A stretch of DNA of 64,000 bases from an uncultured Bacteroidales bacterium (GTDB taxonomy: Bacteria > Bacteroidota > Bacteroidia > Bacteroidales > F082), in assembly GCA_905236635.1 (NCBI GenBank), contig CAJOCJ010000007.1:1-64000 (forward strand). Direction: 5' to 3'. A model generated the notes under the pieces. The model did no database searches, had not been told where the DNA came from, and saw only the letters and a list, made by a program, of their open reading frames with translations. Position numbers and translations under genes: made by a program. Positions 8,885 to 16,258 of the stretch are shown here, in pieces (within the stretch, counting starts at the first letter, position 1; the number at the start of each line of letters is the position of its first letter).

Positions 8885-10228
8885 ATGAGTAACAAAGAAA
8901 ATTTCGGTTCGAAATTCGGAATCATAGCCGCGGCGGCAGGTAGTGCCATAGGTCTCGGCAACATCTATCGCTTCCCGTGTGAAGCTGGCGCCAACGGTGG
9001 AGGCGCGTTCTTCATCGTCTATCTGGCCATCGTGCTCTTCATGGGGTTGCCACTGATGCTGTCGGAGTTCGTTATAGGCCGCCGCTCTGGCAAAAACCCA
9101 GTGGGAGCGTTTAAAGCACTTGCTAATGGATCTAAAGGCTGGGGAGTAATAGGATATTTAGGTGTTTTAGCCGCATTTCTCATCCTTGCTTTCTACTCCA
9201 CAGTGGCAGGATGGACCATCGACGCCGTCGGCAAATCTATCATAAACTATTATCATGGTTTGGATAAGGCCACCATCCAAAATGACTTCCAAAACCTGCT
9301 TAATGAGACATGGCAACCTATCCTTAGTGAAGGTATTTTTATCTTCCTCACCGCCTTTGTTATCGTGAAAGGTGTGACAAAAGGCATTGAGAAATACTCG
9401 AAAATACTCATGCCTATATTGTTCGGCATACTTATCGTCCTTTGTATCAAATCGCTGACTTTGCCAGGCGCCAAAGACGGTTTGGTGTTTTTCCTTAAGC
9501 CCGATTTCTCAAAGATAACAGGCAAGGTGCTCATCAACGCGCTCGGACAGGCATTCTTCTCGTTGAGTCTGGGCATGGGAGCCCTCATCACCTACGGCTC
9601 ATACATCGCAAAGAAAGACAACCTCACATCCACCGCATTCGCAGTGTGTATCAGCGACACGCTCATCGCTGTTTTGGCGGGCATCGTAATCTTCCCGGCA
9701 GCATTCACATTCGGCATCAGACCTGAAGCAGGCAACGAGCTGGCCTTCGTCACCCTGCCGATGCTTTTCGACCAGATGGTTGGAGGTTATTTCTTCTGCC
9801 TGATATTCTTCTTGCTTCTTACAATCGCAGCCCTCACCTCCTCCATCTCATTGCTTGAAGTGCCGGTTTTATATCTCACAGAACAGCTGAATATGAACCG
9901 CAAAAAAGCCACCACATATACGGCAATAACAGTGTTTATACTATGTGTCATTTCAAGTGAGAGTCTGCACGACGGATCGCCACTGAGACTTTTCGGAGCA
10001 AGCATCTTCGACACACTCGATATGGTCTCCTCGACATTCCTGTTGACCATCGGTGGTTTGTTGACCGTGATTTTCCTAGGCTGGAAGATGAAAAAATCAG
10101 ATTTCATGGACGAGTACACCAACGGTGGCACCATCAGCATGCGATTGAGAAAACCCATTTATTATATCATAAAATTCCTTGCCCCATTGGCTATTACGGT
10201 GATTTTGATATCACAGTTCATTAAATAA
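8885..10228 (+). CDS. Sodium-dependent transporter, neurotransmitter:sodium symporter family
   Basis: An inner-membrane symporter of 447 residues with about eleven or twelve membrane helices. The first helix carries GSAIGLGNIYRFPCEAGANG, the unwound sodium- and substrate-binding segment of LeuT-like transporters. A later helix has LTSSISLLEVPV, also family-typical. Bacterial members usually take up amino acids with sodium. The substrate cannot be told from sequence. It lies between two AT-rich repeat stretches and may be transcribed on its own. Confidence 0.9.
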   Translation: MSNKENFGSKFGIIAAAAGSAIGLGNIYRFPCEAGANGGGAFFIVYLAIVLFMGLPLMLSEFVIGRRSGKNPVGAFKALANGSKGWGVIGYLGVLAAFLILAFYSTVAGWTIDAVGKSIINYYHGLDKATIQNDFQNLLNETWQPILSEGIFIFLTAFVIVKGVTKGIEKYSKILMPILFGILIVLCIKSLTLPGAKDGLVFFLKPDFSKITGKVLINALGQAFFSLSLGMGALITYGSYIAKKDNLTSTAFAVCISDTLIAVLAGIVIFPAAFTFGIRPEAGNELAFVTLPMLFDQMVGGYFFCLIFFLLLTIAALTSSISLLEVPVLYLTEQLNMNRKKATTYTAITVFILCVISSESLHDGSPLRLFGASIFDTLDMVSSTFLLTIGGLLTVIFLGWKMKKSDFMDEYTNGGTISMRLRKPIYYIIKFLAPLAITVILISQFIK

Positions 10229-10282
10229 ATTTAATAGTTTATTAGCTTAATAGTTTAATAGATTATTAAAAGAACTAAGAAC
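10229..10282. repeat. AT-rich stutter repeat between symporter and HhH gene
   Basis: Repeats of the unit TTTAATAGTTTATTAG with small variations fill this gap. It resembles the other stutter repeats in position and style but not in exact unit. Confidence 0.5.
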
Positions 10283-10290
10283 CAAAATTT

Positions 10291-11043
10291 ATGAAACAAA
10301 ACACCTTTAAGAACTTCATGTCTTTTTCCCGATCCGAGCGCATTGCGATAATCACGATAGTCTCGGCAATTGTTATTATATTGATTATCAAATACTTAAT
10401 TACTAATAACCCTCCCGAAAGAAACTACTACAAACACGATTTGGACTCAATAGTGGCGAGAAGGGAATTCGTGATGGACTCAGTGAGAAGAGCCGATTCG
10501 ATTGAGAGAGCGAATGTTAAGCGCAATGAGATTCCTCGCTACGCTCGGAATGACAAGGAGTCGTCATTTCGACCGAAGCGTAATGAAATGGAGCATAGCG
10601 GAGAAATCCTCAATAGCGCAAAGCAACTGAAAAATAAGGATTATCAGATTATCATCGACCTCAACGCCGCCGACACCACATTGTTGAAAGAGTTGCCAGG
10701 CATCGGAAGCTCGTTCGCAAAACGCATAGTGGAATATCGCACTAAACTCGGCGGTTTTTGCGAAAGTGGGCAACTGCTGGAGGTTTACGGCATGGACAGT
10801 TCACGTTATGAGGGCATTAAGGATTTTGTGAAAACAGATTCCACATTCACACCTAACAGGTTAAGAATCAATTCAGATGAGTTTAAAAAACTGTTAAAAC
10901 ACCCTTATCTCGAATACGAAGATGTCAAGAAAATCGTGAACCACCGCGAACAGAAAGGACTGATAACGTCGTGGGAGCAACTCAAAAAAGTCGTTGGCGA
11001 CGGGATCAATCCCAGGTTACAATATTACGTTGATTATCAATAA
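10291..11043 (+). CDS. ComEA-like helix-hairpin-helix protein
   Basis: A protein of 250 residues with one N-terminal membrane helix (about 18-42) and two helix-hairpin-helix regions, one around IDLNAADTTLLKELPGIG (about 125-180) and a second, degenerate one near the C-terminus. Related ComEA-type proteins bind DNA outside the cytoplasmic membrane; in Bacteroidota the role is unproven. Residues about 80-107 (NEIPRYARNDKESSFRPKRN and onward) are encoded by dispersed repeat family A, inserted in frame in the low-complexity linker between membrane helix and DNA-binding part. Its stop abuts the stop of the convergent GH27 gene with no bases between. Confidence 0.75.
   Translation: MKQNTFKNFMSFSRSERIAIITIVSAIVIILIIKYLITNNPPERNYYKHDLDSIVARREFVMDSVRRADSIERANVKRNEIPRYARNDKESSFRPKRNEMEHSGEILNSAKQLKNKDYQIIIDLNAADTTLLKELPGIGSSFAKRIVEYRTKLGGFCESGQLLEVYGMDSSRYEGIKDFVKTDSTFTPNRLRINSDEFKKLLKHPYLEYEDVKKIVNHREQKGLITSWEQLKKVVGDGINPRLQYYVDYQ
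10528..10611. repeat. Repeat family A, two arms inside the HhH gene
   Basis: 10528-10554 carries the right arm (GAGATTCCTCGC to GGAATGAC) and 10562-10611 the left arm (CGTCATTTCGACCGAAGCG to GGAGAAATCCTC). The conserved outer ends face each other across 7 nt. Both are read in frame. Confidence 0.75.
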
Positions 11044-12252
11044 TTAAATAGGACTCAGTCTCACCATCAGCACTCCGTGTGAAGGGATGCTGTTTACCAC
11101 ATTTTTCTTTGTCGACTTGGCAATGTTTTTGTGCTGCCAAAGGTCGTAGACTTTATAATAGAAGCCGGTTGCGCGAATCTCAGGGATGTCGTTCCAGTTG
11201 AAGTTGAGGTCCCAAGTATCGTCGCCGCGGTTGAAGAAGCATACAGCCCATTCGTCGTCAGCAAGCTGTTTCACCCATATCTGGCGGTCGCCCATCGCTA
11301 CCGACAGATGTGCCTGGATTCCAAGCGGGTCTTGGTCGATGGCGATGACATCCTTGTTGGTGAGGATACGTTTGGTGTCATCATTCATATTGCCGAGGTC
11401 GTTGCCTGCCATCAGCGGTGCTGCCAGCATGCACCACATCGAGAAGTGGCTCTGGTCTTCGATGGCATTCATGCCGCCGTTGCCCACCTCAAGCATGTCG
11501 GGGTCGTTCCAGTGTCCCGGTCCGTTGTAAGGATACAGATCCTGCACCAGGTCGATGATGTTGACCATGCCGTGACCGCCCCAGTCTTCGCGTCCGTCCC
11601 ACATATTGATGATGTCGCCAGTGGCTCTCCAGAGGTGACCGATGCCTTTGCCCCATTCCCATGGCTTGGTGCTACCCCATTCGCAGATGCTGAAAACGAT
11701 AGGGCGACCGGCTTCTTTCAGAGCCTCGCGCATGATGGTGTAGGCAGTCTTGGAGTTGGTGCCACGGTTGTTGCAGAAGTCGTATTTCAGATAGTCGACG
11801 CCAGTGCGCGCATAAAACAGCGCGTCTTGGTATTCGTGACCCATGCTGCCTGGCCGTCCGGCGCAGGTGTAGGCGCCCACACATGAATAGATGCCGAATT
11901 TCAGCCCTTTTGAATGGATGTAATCAGCCACATATTTCATGCCATGTGGGAAACGCTCAGGGTCGCACACGATGTTGCCGTCAGCGTCACGGTCAATCTG
12001 CCAGCAGTCGTCGACGACGATATACTCGTAGCCGGCGTCTTTCATGCCAGAAGCCACCATAGCGTCGGCAGCCTCCATCAGCAGCTGTTCGTTAACGTCA
12101 CAGCCGAAGCGGTTCCAGCTGTTCCAACCCATCGGCGGGGTGGAACACAGAGCCTCAAACTCGTCTTGTGTCAATGGTTGCGGTTTGGTGTTTTGTGCCG
12201 TCGCCGTGAAAGCGAGCATCATCATTAAAAGGAAAGTGAAGATGTTTTTCAT
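11044..12252 (-). CDS. GH27 alpha-galactosidase, exported
   Basis: A secreted glycoside hydrolase of 402 residues that should release terminal alpha-galactose from plant or host glycans. ATG 12252 is chosen because it begins the signal peptide MKNIFTFLLMMMLAFTATAQ; the longer reading frame upstream has no such start. The GH27 hallmarks are TPPMGWNSWNRFG, the nucleophile motif YLKYDFCNN (Asp158) and the acid/base motif RATGDI (Asp213). A C-terminal beta domain follows. It has its own promoter box at 12267-12274. A periplasmic or outer-surface location fits its signal peptide. Confidence 0.93.
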   Translation of the reverse strand: MKNIFTFLLMMMLAFTATAQNTKPQPLTQDEFEALCSTPPMGWNSWNRFGCDVNEQLLMEAADAMVASGMKDAGYEYIVVDDCWQIDRDADGNIVCDPERFPHGMKYVADYIHSKGLKFGIYSCVGAYTCAGRPGSMGHEYQDALFYARTGVDYLKYDFCNNRGTNSKTAYTIMREALKEAGRPIVFSICEWGSTKPWEWGKGIGHLWRATGDIINMWDGREDWGGHGMVNIIDLVQDLYPYNGPGHWNDPDMLEVGNGGMNAIEDQSHFSMWCMLAAPLMAGNDLGNMNDDTKRILTNKDVIAIDQDPLGIQAHLSVAMGDRQIWVKQLADDEWAVCFFNRGDDTWDLNFNWNDIPEIRATGFYYKVYDLWQHKNIAKSTKKNVVNSIPSHGVLMVRLSPI

Positions 12253-12266
12253 AGTGGTATTTTTTG

Positions 12267-12274
12267 CAAAAATA
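12267..12274 (-). promoter_or_regulatory. Promoter -7 box of the GH27 gene
   Basis: The minus strand reads TATTTTTGCA, 14 nt before the ATG at 12252. The stop codon of the HNH gene lies only 22 nt upstream of the box, so the -33 region would overlap the end of that gene. Confidence 0.55.
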
Positions 12275-12296
12275 CAAAAAATTGAACAAAAAACTA

Positions 12297-13388
12297 TTAC
12301 TTTCCACTTTTTCGCCTGTTGCACTCTTTGCATAGCATTTGGCAGTTTTCGGCAGTGGTTTTACCACCGAGATGCCACGGAGTGATGTGATCAGCTTCCA
12401 TCTGATTTAACTCAAAATGATGACCGCAGTCGGCGCAGATGCCAAGCTGACGCTCGTAAGCCGACAGTTTCTGTGCATCAGTGAATGCCCTGATGGAAAG
12501 ATGCTTTTCCTTCCCAGTTAAAAGATATGGATAAATGCCAGTTTTCTTGGTAACGTCATCATCAAGGATGAGTCGGCTAACTTCTGCATCAATCTTATGA
12601 TAATCAAACACTTGATCTTTGTATTGCTTATAAAGAAAGCCCCAATCCACGCCTTTCATTATCTTTTTGCGCTCTTTCGTTGGGCGGAATGTGGTCTCAA
12701 CCCATGTTATAACCGATTGGAAAAACTGCCACAATGGTGCAGCGCTCGGATCGTGCTGGTGGTTCGACATATACACCTCAATGTTTCCGTCTGATATCCA
12801 TTTTATTGCAGTTTCCAGATACTCCTGTCGGATTGCCGAGCCAGTGAGGTAATCGGCACCAATCTTGGCTGCTGGAGCACCGTTTTTGCTAAAATAACGC
12901 TTGGCGTCGCTCACCCACGAGCCAGCGTAAACAGCGTTACGCAATTCTTGTTCGGTAAGCTCCTTTCCAGCGATGTTAATAGTACGGAACCATTTCAGTT
13001 TCTCGCTGTCGGTGCCGCTGCAGATATACACCTGAAGCTCGTAGTTGAGAATCTGCTCTTTCTCGTCGTCTTTGAGATTATGGAAATAGCGGAAATCGAA
13101 GGCGAAATCACATGTCACATACTGGCAGATGCTGATTGTGCGCTGTTGTCCGTCGATTATCTCAAACGTACCGTCTTCCCTTGTGGCCCAATACATTACG
13201 TTTAGCGGGAATCCCTGTGTTAGCGTGTCGATGACGGCGTTGCGTTCTTTATCGCCATAGACAAACTCACGCTGGTAAGGAGGTCGCACATCCAGTTTTC
13301 CGCCGTAAGCGCGCACTCCGTTTTCGTTATTGTCCTGATAGCCTTCAGTGAGCTCACGGACTGTTATTTTATGCAGTTCTATTTCCAT
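12297..13388 (-). CDS. DUF262 and HNH endonuclease fusion
   Basis: A protein of 363 residues. The N-terminal DUF262 (ParB/sulfiredoxin-like) domain shows YQREFVYGD and the signature DGQQRT at 79-84, seen in nucleotide-driven restriction proteins such as GmrSD and SspE. The C-terminus (318-363) is a compact zinc-type HNH nuclease: CADC, ADHI with His334, Asn348 and CKEC. The gene follows the methyltransferase by 11 nt on the same strand, so the two are likely one operon. I infer a restriction or anti-phage nuclease. Whether it cuts unmethylated or modified DNA is unknown. All expected nuclease residues are intact. Confidence 0.85.
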   Translation of the reverse strand: MEIELHKITVRELTEGYQDNNENGVRAYGGKLDVRPPYQREFVYGDKERNAVIDTLTQGFPLNVMYWATREDGTFEIIDGQQRTISICQYVTCDFAFDFRYFHNLKDDEKEQILNYELQVYICSGTDSEKLKWFRTINIAGKELTEQELRNAVYAGSWVSDAKRYFSKNGAPAAKIGADYLTGSAIRQEYLETAIKWISDGNIEVYMSNHQHDPSAAPLWQFFQSVITWVETTFRPTKERKKIMKGVDWGFLYKQYKDQVFDYHKIDAEVSRLILDDDVTKKTGIYPYLLTGKEKHLSIRAFTDAQKLSAYERQLGICADCGHHFELNQMEADHITPWHLGGKTTAENCQMLCKECNRRKSGK

Positions 13389-13399
13389 AATATGAAGTT

Positions 13400-14464
13400 T
13401 TAATATTTCTCAAATTTCTCAGCCGCCATTGGGAGCTCTGTTTCGGGTTGCTGGTATTGGACTAGTTGACGACGACGGATTAAAATACGACTATATACTC
13501 TTTTATTATTAAGCACAGCACAACCGCCTCTATCTTCTGGATGAGGTGTATAAGGAACAATTCCATAAAATTTGTTTAATCTGCTATTACCAGCACAAAT
13601 GCCCAATATCTCGAATTGTGTTGGGTTATATTTGTCCATAAATGTTATTGGAACTCCCATAAAGCCAGTATAATCCACCGGAATATCCGAAGTCTTGTCT
13701 ATATTTATTGCGTCATAATTATCATATTTCGGATAATCATCAGGATTATACTTTTTAAACAGAATCAAGTTTTCGTTTCGTTTTTGTATCTCTAGATTAG
13801 TAAACCAATTAACACCAGAAACACGAATCATTCCCTCCCTATGGTCACCAGCAGTAGCCACATCCTCGTATTTGCTGTAAAAATGTCCAGCACCTCCTTT
13901 AAAACCATAACCAAGCCATATTTTATTATCTCTTATCAAAGGAAAGAAATCCTTATTTGTAATAGCATTTTGATTTCCTATTATAACGAACTTCTTATCA
14001 TATTCTATAAGTTGAGCCACATATTCTCTAAACAATGAAAAAGGTGGATTTGTTACAACAATATCAGCTTCTTTTAATAATTCTATACATTCAGGAGAGC
14101 GGAAGTCGCCATCGCCATTAAAATAATGAATACCAATTTCTTCAGGGTCAGGCACCCGATTGCCATTTTTATCGCCATAATATTCAAGCCAAATAGCTCG
14201 TTCAGAATCATTTTGACTAAATAAATCTCTGTTTTGGTTTTTATAACATGTTGTGATAAGCTTTTTCAGGCCAAGTGCTTCAAAATTATAACTAAAATAG
14301 TGGAAAAAATTGCTAACACGTGGGTCATCACAATTACAAAGTACAACTTTATCTTTAAAATGCGTTTTATAGTGTTTTAATTCATTTTCAATATCAACAA
14401 GTTGAGTATAAAACTCATCTTTTTTAGCTTTACTTGCCGCATGAAGATTAACGTTGCCTGCCAT
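13400..14464 (-). CDS. Adenine-specific DNA methyltransferase, EcoRI family
   Basis: A protein of 354 residues similar to EcoRI-type N6-adenine methyltransferases. KDEFYT (15-20) resembles the cofactor-binding start of this family, CDDPRVSNFF (45-54) lies in the next conserved segment, and the catalytic NPPF motif is at 139-142. It should protect host DNA at the site cut by a partner nuclease, here probably the DUF262-HNH product 11 nt downstream. Recognition sequence cannot be inferred. The gene is visibly richer in A and T than its metabolic neighbours, suggesting transfer. Its transcript seems to start near 14782, giving a long structured leader. Confidence 0.88.
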   Translation of the reverse strand: MAGNVNLHAASKAKKDEFYTQLVDIENELKHYKTHFKDKVVLCNCDDPRVSNFFHYFSYNFEALGLKKLITTCYKNQNRDLFSQNDSERAIWLEYYGDKNGNRVPDPEEIGIHYFNGDGDFRSPECIELLKEADIVVTNPPFSLFREYVAQLIEYDKKFVIIGNQNAITNKDFFPLIRDNKIWLGYGFKGGAGHFYSKYEDVATAGDHREGMIRVSGVNWFTNLEIQKRNENLILFKKYNPDDYPKYDNYDAINIDKTSDIPVDYTGFMGVPITFMDKYNPTQFEILGICAGNSRLNKFYGIVPYTPHPEDRGGCAVLNNKRVYSRILIRRRQLVQYQQPETELPMAAEKFEKY

Positions 14465-14468
14465 AATA

Positions 14469-14497
14469 GATTGATAGATTGTGCAATGCTATCAATC
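14469..14497 (-). promoter_or_regulatory. Near-perfect palindrome 4 nt before the methyltransferase start
   Basis: GATTGATAG (14469-14477) and CTATCAATC (14489-14497) pair over 9 bp, and ATTG/CAAT inside the loop can add more. In the mRNA the hairpin ends 4 nt before the ATG and could hide the ribosome site; as DNA it could be an operator for autoregulation. No purine-rich ribosome site is visible. Confidence 0.6.
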
Positions 14498-14500
14498 ACA

Positions 14501-14543
14501 GAACGGATATAATGAAAGGTGTAAGACTTACACTTATCCGTTC
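14501..14543 (-). promoter_or_regulatory. Switch-like hairpin in the methyltransferase leader
   Basis: GAACGGATA (14501-14509) pairs with TATCCGTTC (14535-14543), and within it GTGTAAG (14519-14525) pairs with CTTACAC (14527-14533). Bases 14539-14543 also belong to the closing stem of the neighbouring structured element, so the two folds compete. Confidence 0.55.
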
Positions 14544-14704
14544 GCCGAGGTATGTAGGAAAACCTGTACTCAGAATAAGCCGCTCACACCTTTTACAGGT
14601 ATGAGCATCAGCCTACAATTTCTGTGAGTACACGGTATATTACAATACCTCTAACTAATTATTTCAGTAGTTCATTTGAAAACTTCCTACATTTCCGGCG
14701 AACG
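14539..14704 (-). ncRNA. Structured multi-helix RNA element in the methyltransferase leader
   Basis: A closing stem pairs 14539-14547 with 14696-14704 (9 bp) and 14552-14560 with 14684-14692 (9 bp). Inside are a helix 14565-14572/14625-14632, capped by a hairpin 14582-14591/14597-14606, plus hairpins at 14634-14649 and 14653-14672. The strand is assigned because the promoter box at 14789-14796 and the methyltransferase flank it on the minus strand. It matches no RNA family I recognise. A small non-autonomous inverted-repeat element is the main alternative. Confidence 0.55.
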
Positions 14705-14900
14705 CGAAATAATAGCTAATGCTTTGTTTTACAATATGTTAAATTTGTTTTACTCTTCTATTTTTTACAATAATCGTTTATAACTTTGCAAAATTACAAA
14801 GTTTTTGGAATAAAAAGAATTTTTTGGTGAAATTTTAGAAAAATGGCGGCGATTTAATGAAAAAAATCAGAAAAATAATACTGCGTATTGAAAAAAGTTG
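14705..14900. other. AT-rich intergenic promoter region
   Basis: No gene is supported here. The stretch holds the minus-strand promoter box of the methyltransferase and leads into a plus-strand box at 14901. It is strongly AT-rich. Confidence 0.5.
14789..14796 (-). promoter_or_regulatory. Promoter -7 box for the methyltransferase operon
   Basis: The minus strand reads TAATTTTGCA. A transcript beginning about 14782 would run some 318 nt before the methyltransferase ATG, far longer than the other leaders in the window. Confidence 0.5.
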
Positions 14901-14908
14901 TATCTTTG
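14901..14908 (+). promoter_or_regulatory. Promoter -7 box for a possible small RNA
   Basis: TATCTTTGCA on the plus strand. No annotated plus-strand gene follows until 16859, so a transcript from here would be a short RNA or run antisense to the unknown gene at 14993-15418. Confidence 0.45.
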
Positions 14909-14913
14909 CAGCG

Positions 14914-15021
14914 TCATATAGGGGAATTCGCAGAAAGGACGACAACCTTTATGGCTCTCAAAGCCGTTTCGAGCCCCAAAATCTACAAGCCATCACTCAT
15001 TTGAGACGATGGCTTTGTTGT
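14914..15021 (+). ncRNA. Candidate small RNA with terminal hairpin
   Basis: Downstream of the box at 14901 the sequence can form AAAGG/CCTTT (14934-14938/14946-14950), GGCT/AGCC (14953-14956/14962-14965) and a terminator-like stem AAGCCATC/GATGGCTT (14987-14994/15008-15015) followed by TGTTGTTT. The last stem overlaps the 3' end of the opposite gene, so it may serve both directions. I recognise no family. Confidence 0.35.
14951..15004 (+). CDS. Possible 17-residue leader peptide
   Basis: ATG 14951 opens MALKAVSSPKIYKPSLI. AAAGGA at 14934-14939 could be the ribosome site and is held in a small hairpin whose other arm ends at the base before the ATG. Too short to support from sequence alone; it may be chance. 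Confidence 0.2.
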   Translation: MALKAVSSPKIYKPSLI

Positions 15022-15418
15022 TTATCTGCGGAACCGTTATACAATATTGCACCAATTCTTGGTTTGAGCGCTGCAATCCGACAGTAAGCCTTATGTTTTC
15101 ATAACCCATAACGAGCATTTTTTCAAATTGCTTCTGGTTTGAAGTATTTCGTTTAGGTGGAATCTCTTTTATAAGTCGTGCGTTTTTCATAATCTCTGTC
15201 AGCTTTAAAACAGCCAATGTCGAATCATAACTTCTGGCAGCTTTTTCGTAAGTTTCATTAATGGATAAGAACTTGACGCAAATGTATCGTCCCAGTTCAT
15301 TGTTCATAACTTTTTTGGTCGGGTTCTCTGCTATCCATCTTGCGTAAAAATCCTTAATAATTCTTTCCCTTGTCTTTATGTCTTCCCTTGTTTTTCCTAC
15401 TGGTATATCCGGTTTCAT
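14993..15418 (-). CDS. Unrecognised 141-residue protein
   Basis: I do not recognise this protein. ATG 15418 is chosen because AAAGGAATT precedes it and a promoter box (15439-15446) stands just upstream; the frame is open 33 codons further but through that promoter. The sequence is charged and probably helical (KDFYARWIAENPTKKVMNNE, RSYDSTLAVLKLTEIMKNAR), with no signal peptide or membrane helix. The base composition is AT-rich like the methyltransferase nearby. Its last codons overlap the plus-strand terminator-like hairpin at 14987-15015. A DNA- or nucleic-acid-binding role is possible but unsupported. Confidence 0.6.
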   Translation of the reverse strand: MKPDIPVGKTREDIKTRERIIKDFYARWIAENPTKKVMNNELGRYICVKFLSINETYEKAARSYDSTLAVLKLTEIMKNARLIKEIPPKRNTSNQKQFEKMLVMGYENIRLTVGLQRSNQELVQYCITVPQINNKAIVSNE

Positions 15419-15438
15419 AATCCAATTCCTTTCAAATG

Positions 15439-15446
15439 CAAAATTA
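15439..15446 (-). promoter_or_regulatory. Promoter -7 box of the unrecognised gene
   Basis: The minus strand reads TAATTTTGCA, 20 nt before the ATG at 15418, leaving room for a short leader with the purine-rich AAAGGA. Confidence 0.55.
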
Positions 15447-15506
15447 CAAAGTTTTTGAAATAAAAGGGAAATTTTTGATAAACTTTTTGTTTGAGAGGAA
15501 AACAAA

Positions 15507-15543
15507 GATTTCTCCACTACGCTATCGCTGCGGTCGAAATGGC
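15507..15543. repeat. Repeat family A, partial copy after the rhomboid gene
   Basis: GATTTCTCCACTACGCTATC followed by GCGGTCGAAATGGCG is the right arm of family A. It lies just past the stop of the rhomboid gene. Confidence 0.65.
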
Positions 15544-15553
15544 GGGAAGAACA

Positions 15554-16258
15554 TTATCGTCTGTATCCTTTAGGATATCTCGGTTGGGTCAGTTCTTCTT
15601 TTGGAGGCTCGGGGACATCCCAATAAGGGTCTTCATCGTCGAAATCGTCTTCGTCATCTTCAGGCTTTTCGCGCTGAGGTCCTTCGTTGCGATAGACGAT
15701 GGCGAGAGCCACTCCCATAATCAAGCCGGCGAGATGCCCTTCCCATGAGATGTGGTTTTCGATGGCGTAACGCGGATAGATACCCCAGATGAGGCTTCCG
15801 TATAGGAAAATCACCAATAACGAGACGATAACGAGGTTGCGGTTGCGCCTGATGAAGCCGCTCAACATCAGGAAAAACGCCAGTCCATATATTAAGGCAC
15901 TCGCCCCGATGTGGACGCCGCCGCGAGCGCCACACCAAGTGAGCAAGCCCGTAGAGAACATCAGCAAGAGCCATATCTTGGTGGCAATCGGCTTGTAAAA
16001 ATAATACAGACAAGCACCTAACACGATGATAGGCAATGTGTTGGCAAACAGATGACTCCAGCTTCCGTGGAGGAAATGAAACAGGAATATGCCAGGTATG
16101 CCGTCAACTTCCAACGGCTTTATGCCGAGAAACGAGAAATCGAGGTGAAAGACCTCCTCTACCCCTTTCACCAGCCAGCAGACGACCATGAAAGCCAGCG
16201 GCACGATGAAGCTGCGCAGGAGTTGGTTTCGTTCCTCCTTGATTTCCTCGCGATACAT
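15554..16258 (-). CDS. Rhomboid family intramembrane serine protease
   Basis: A polytopic membrane protease of 234 residues that should cut other membrane proteins within the bilayer. The catalytic serine lies in HIGASALIYG (Ser120) and the catalytic histidine in EGHLAGLIMG (His175). The upstream FHFLHGSWSHLFAN, with the conserved His and Asn, is also present. A charged acidic C-terminal tail (EDDEDDFDDEDP) follows the last helix. ATG 16258 overlaps the purE stop (ATGA); a TTG one codon earlier is less likely. The coupling to purE suggests co-transcription rather than shared function. Confidence 0.9.
   Translation of the reverse strand: MYREEIKEERNQLLRSFIVPLAFMVVCWLVKGVEEVFHLDFSFLGIKPLEVDGIPGIFLFHFLHGSWSHLFANTLPIIVLGACLYYFYKPIATKIWLLLMFSTGLLTWCGARGGVHIGASALIYGLAFFLMLSGFIRRNRNLVIVSLLVIFLYGSLIWGIYPRYAIENHISWEGHLAGLIMGVALAIVYRNEGPQREKPEDDEDDFDDEDPYWDVPEPPKEELTQPRYPKGYRR

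Noticed and set aside
14539-14704. Retron, 6S RNA or tmRNA as identity of the structured element
   Set aside because: No reverse transcriptase is encoded nearby, the fold is a multi-branched junction rather than the long bubbled rod of 6S RNA, and no tag frame or tRNA-like end is visible.
14920-14930. GAATTC near 14922 as evidence for EcoRI specificity of the methyltransferase
   Set aside because: GAATTC also occurs elsewhere in the window and family membership does not fix the recognition site.
14857-15087. Plus-strand open frame of 76 codons
   Set aside because: It runs through the promoter box at 14901 and the terminator-like hairpin, has no ribosome site and overlaps the better supported opposite gene.
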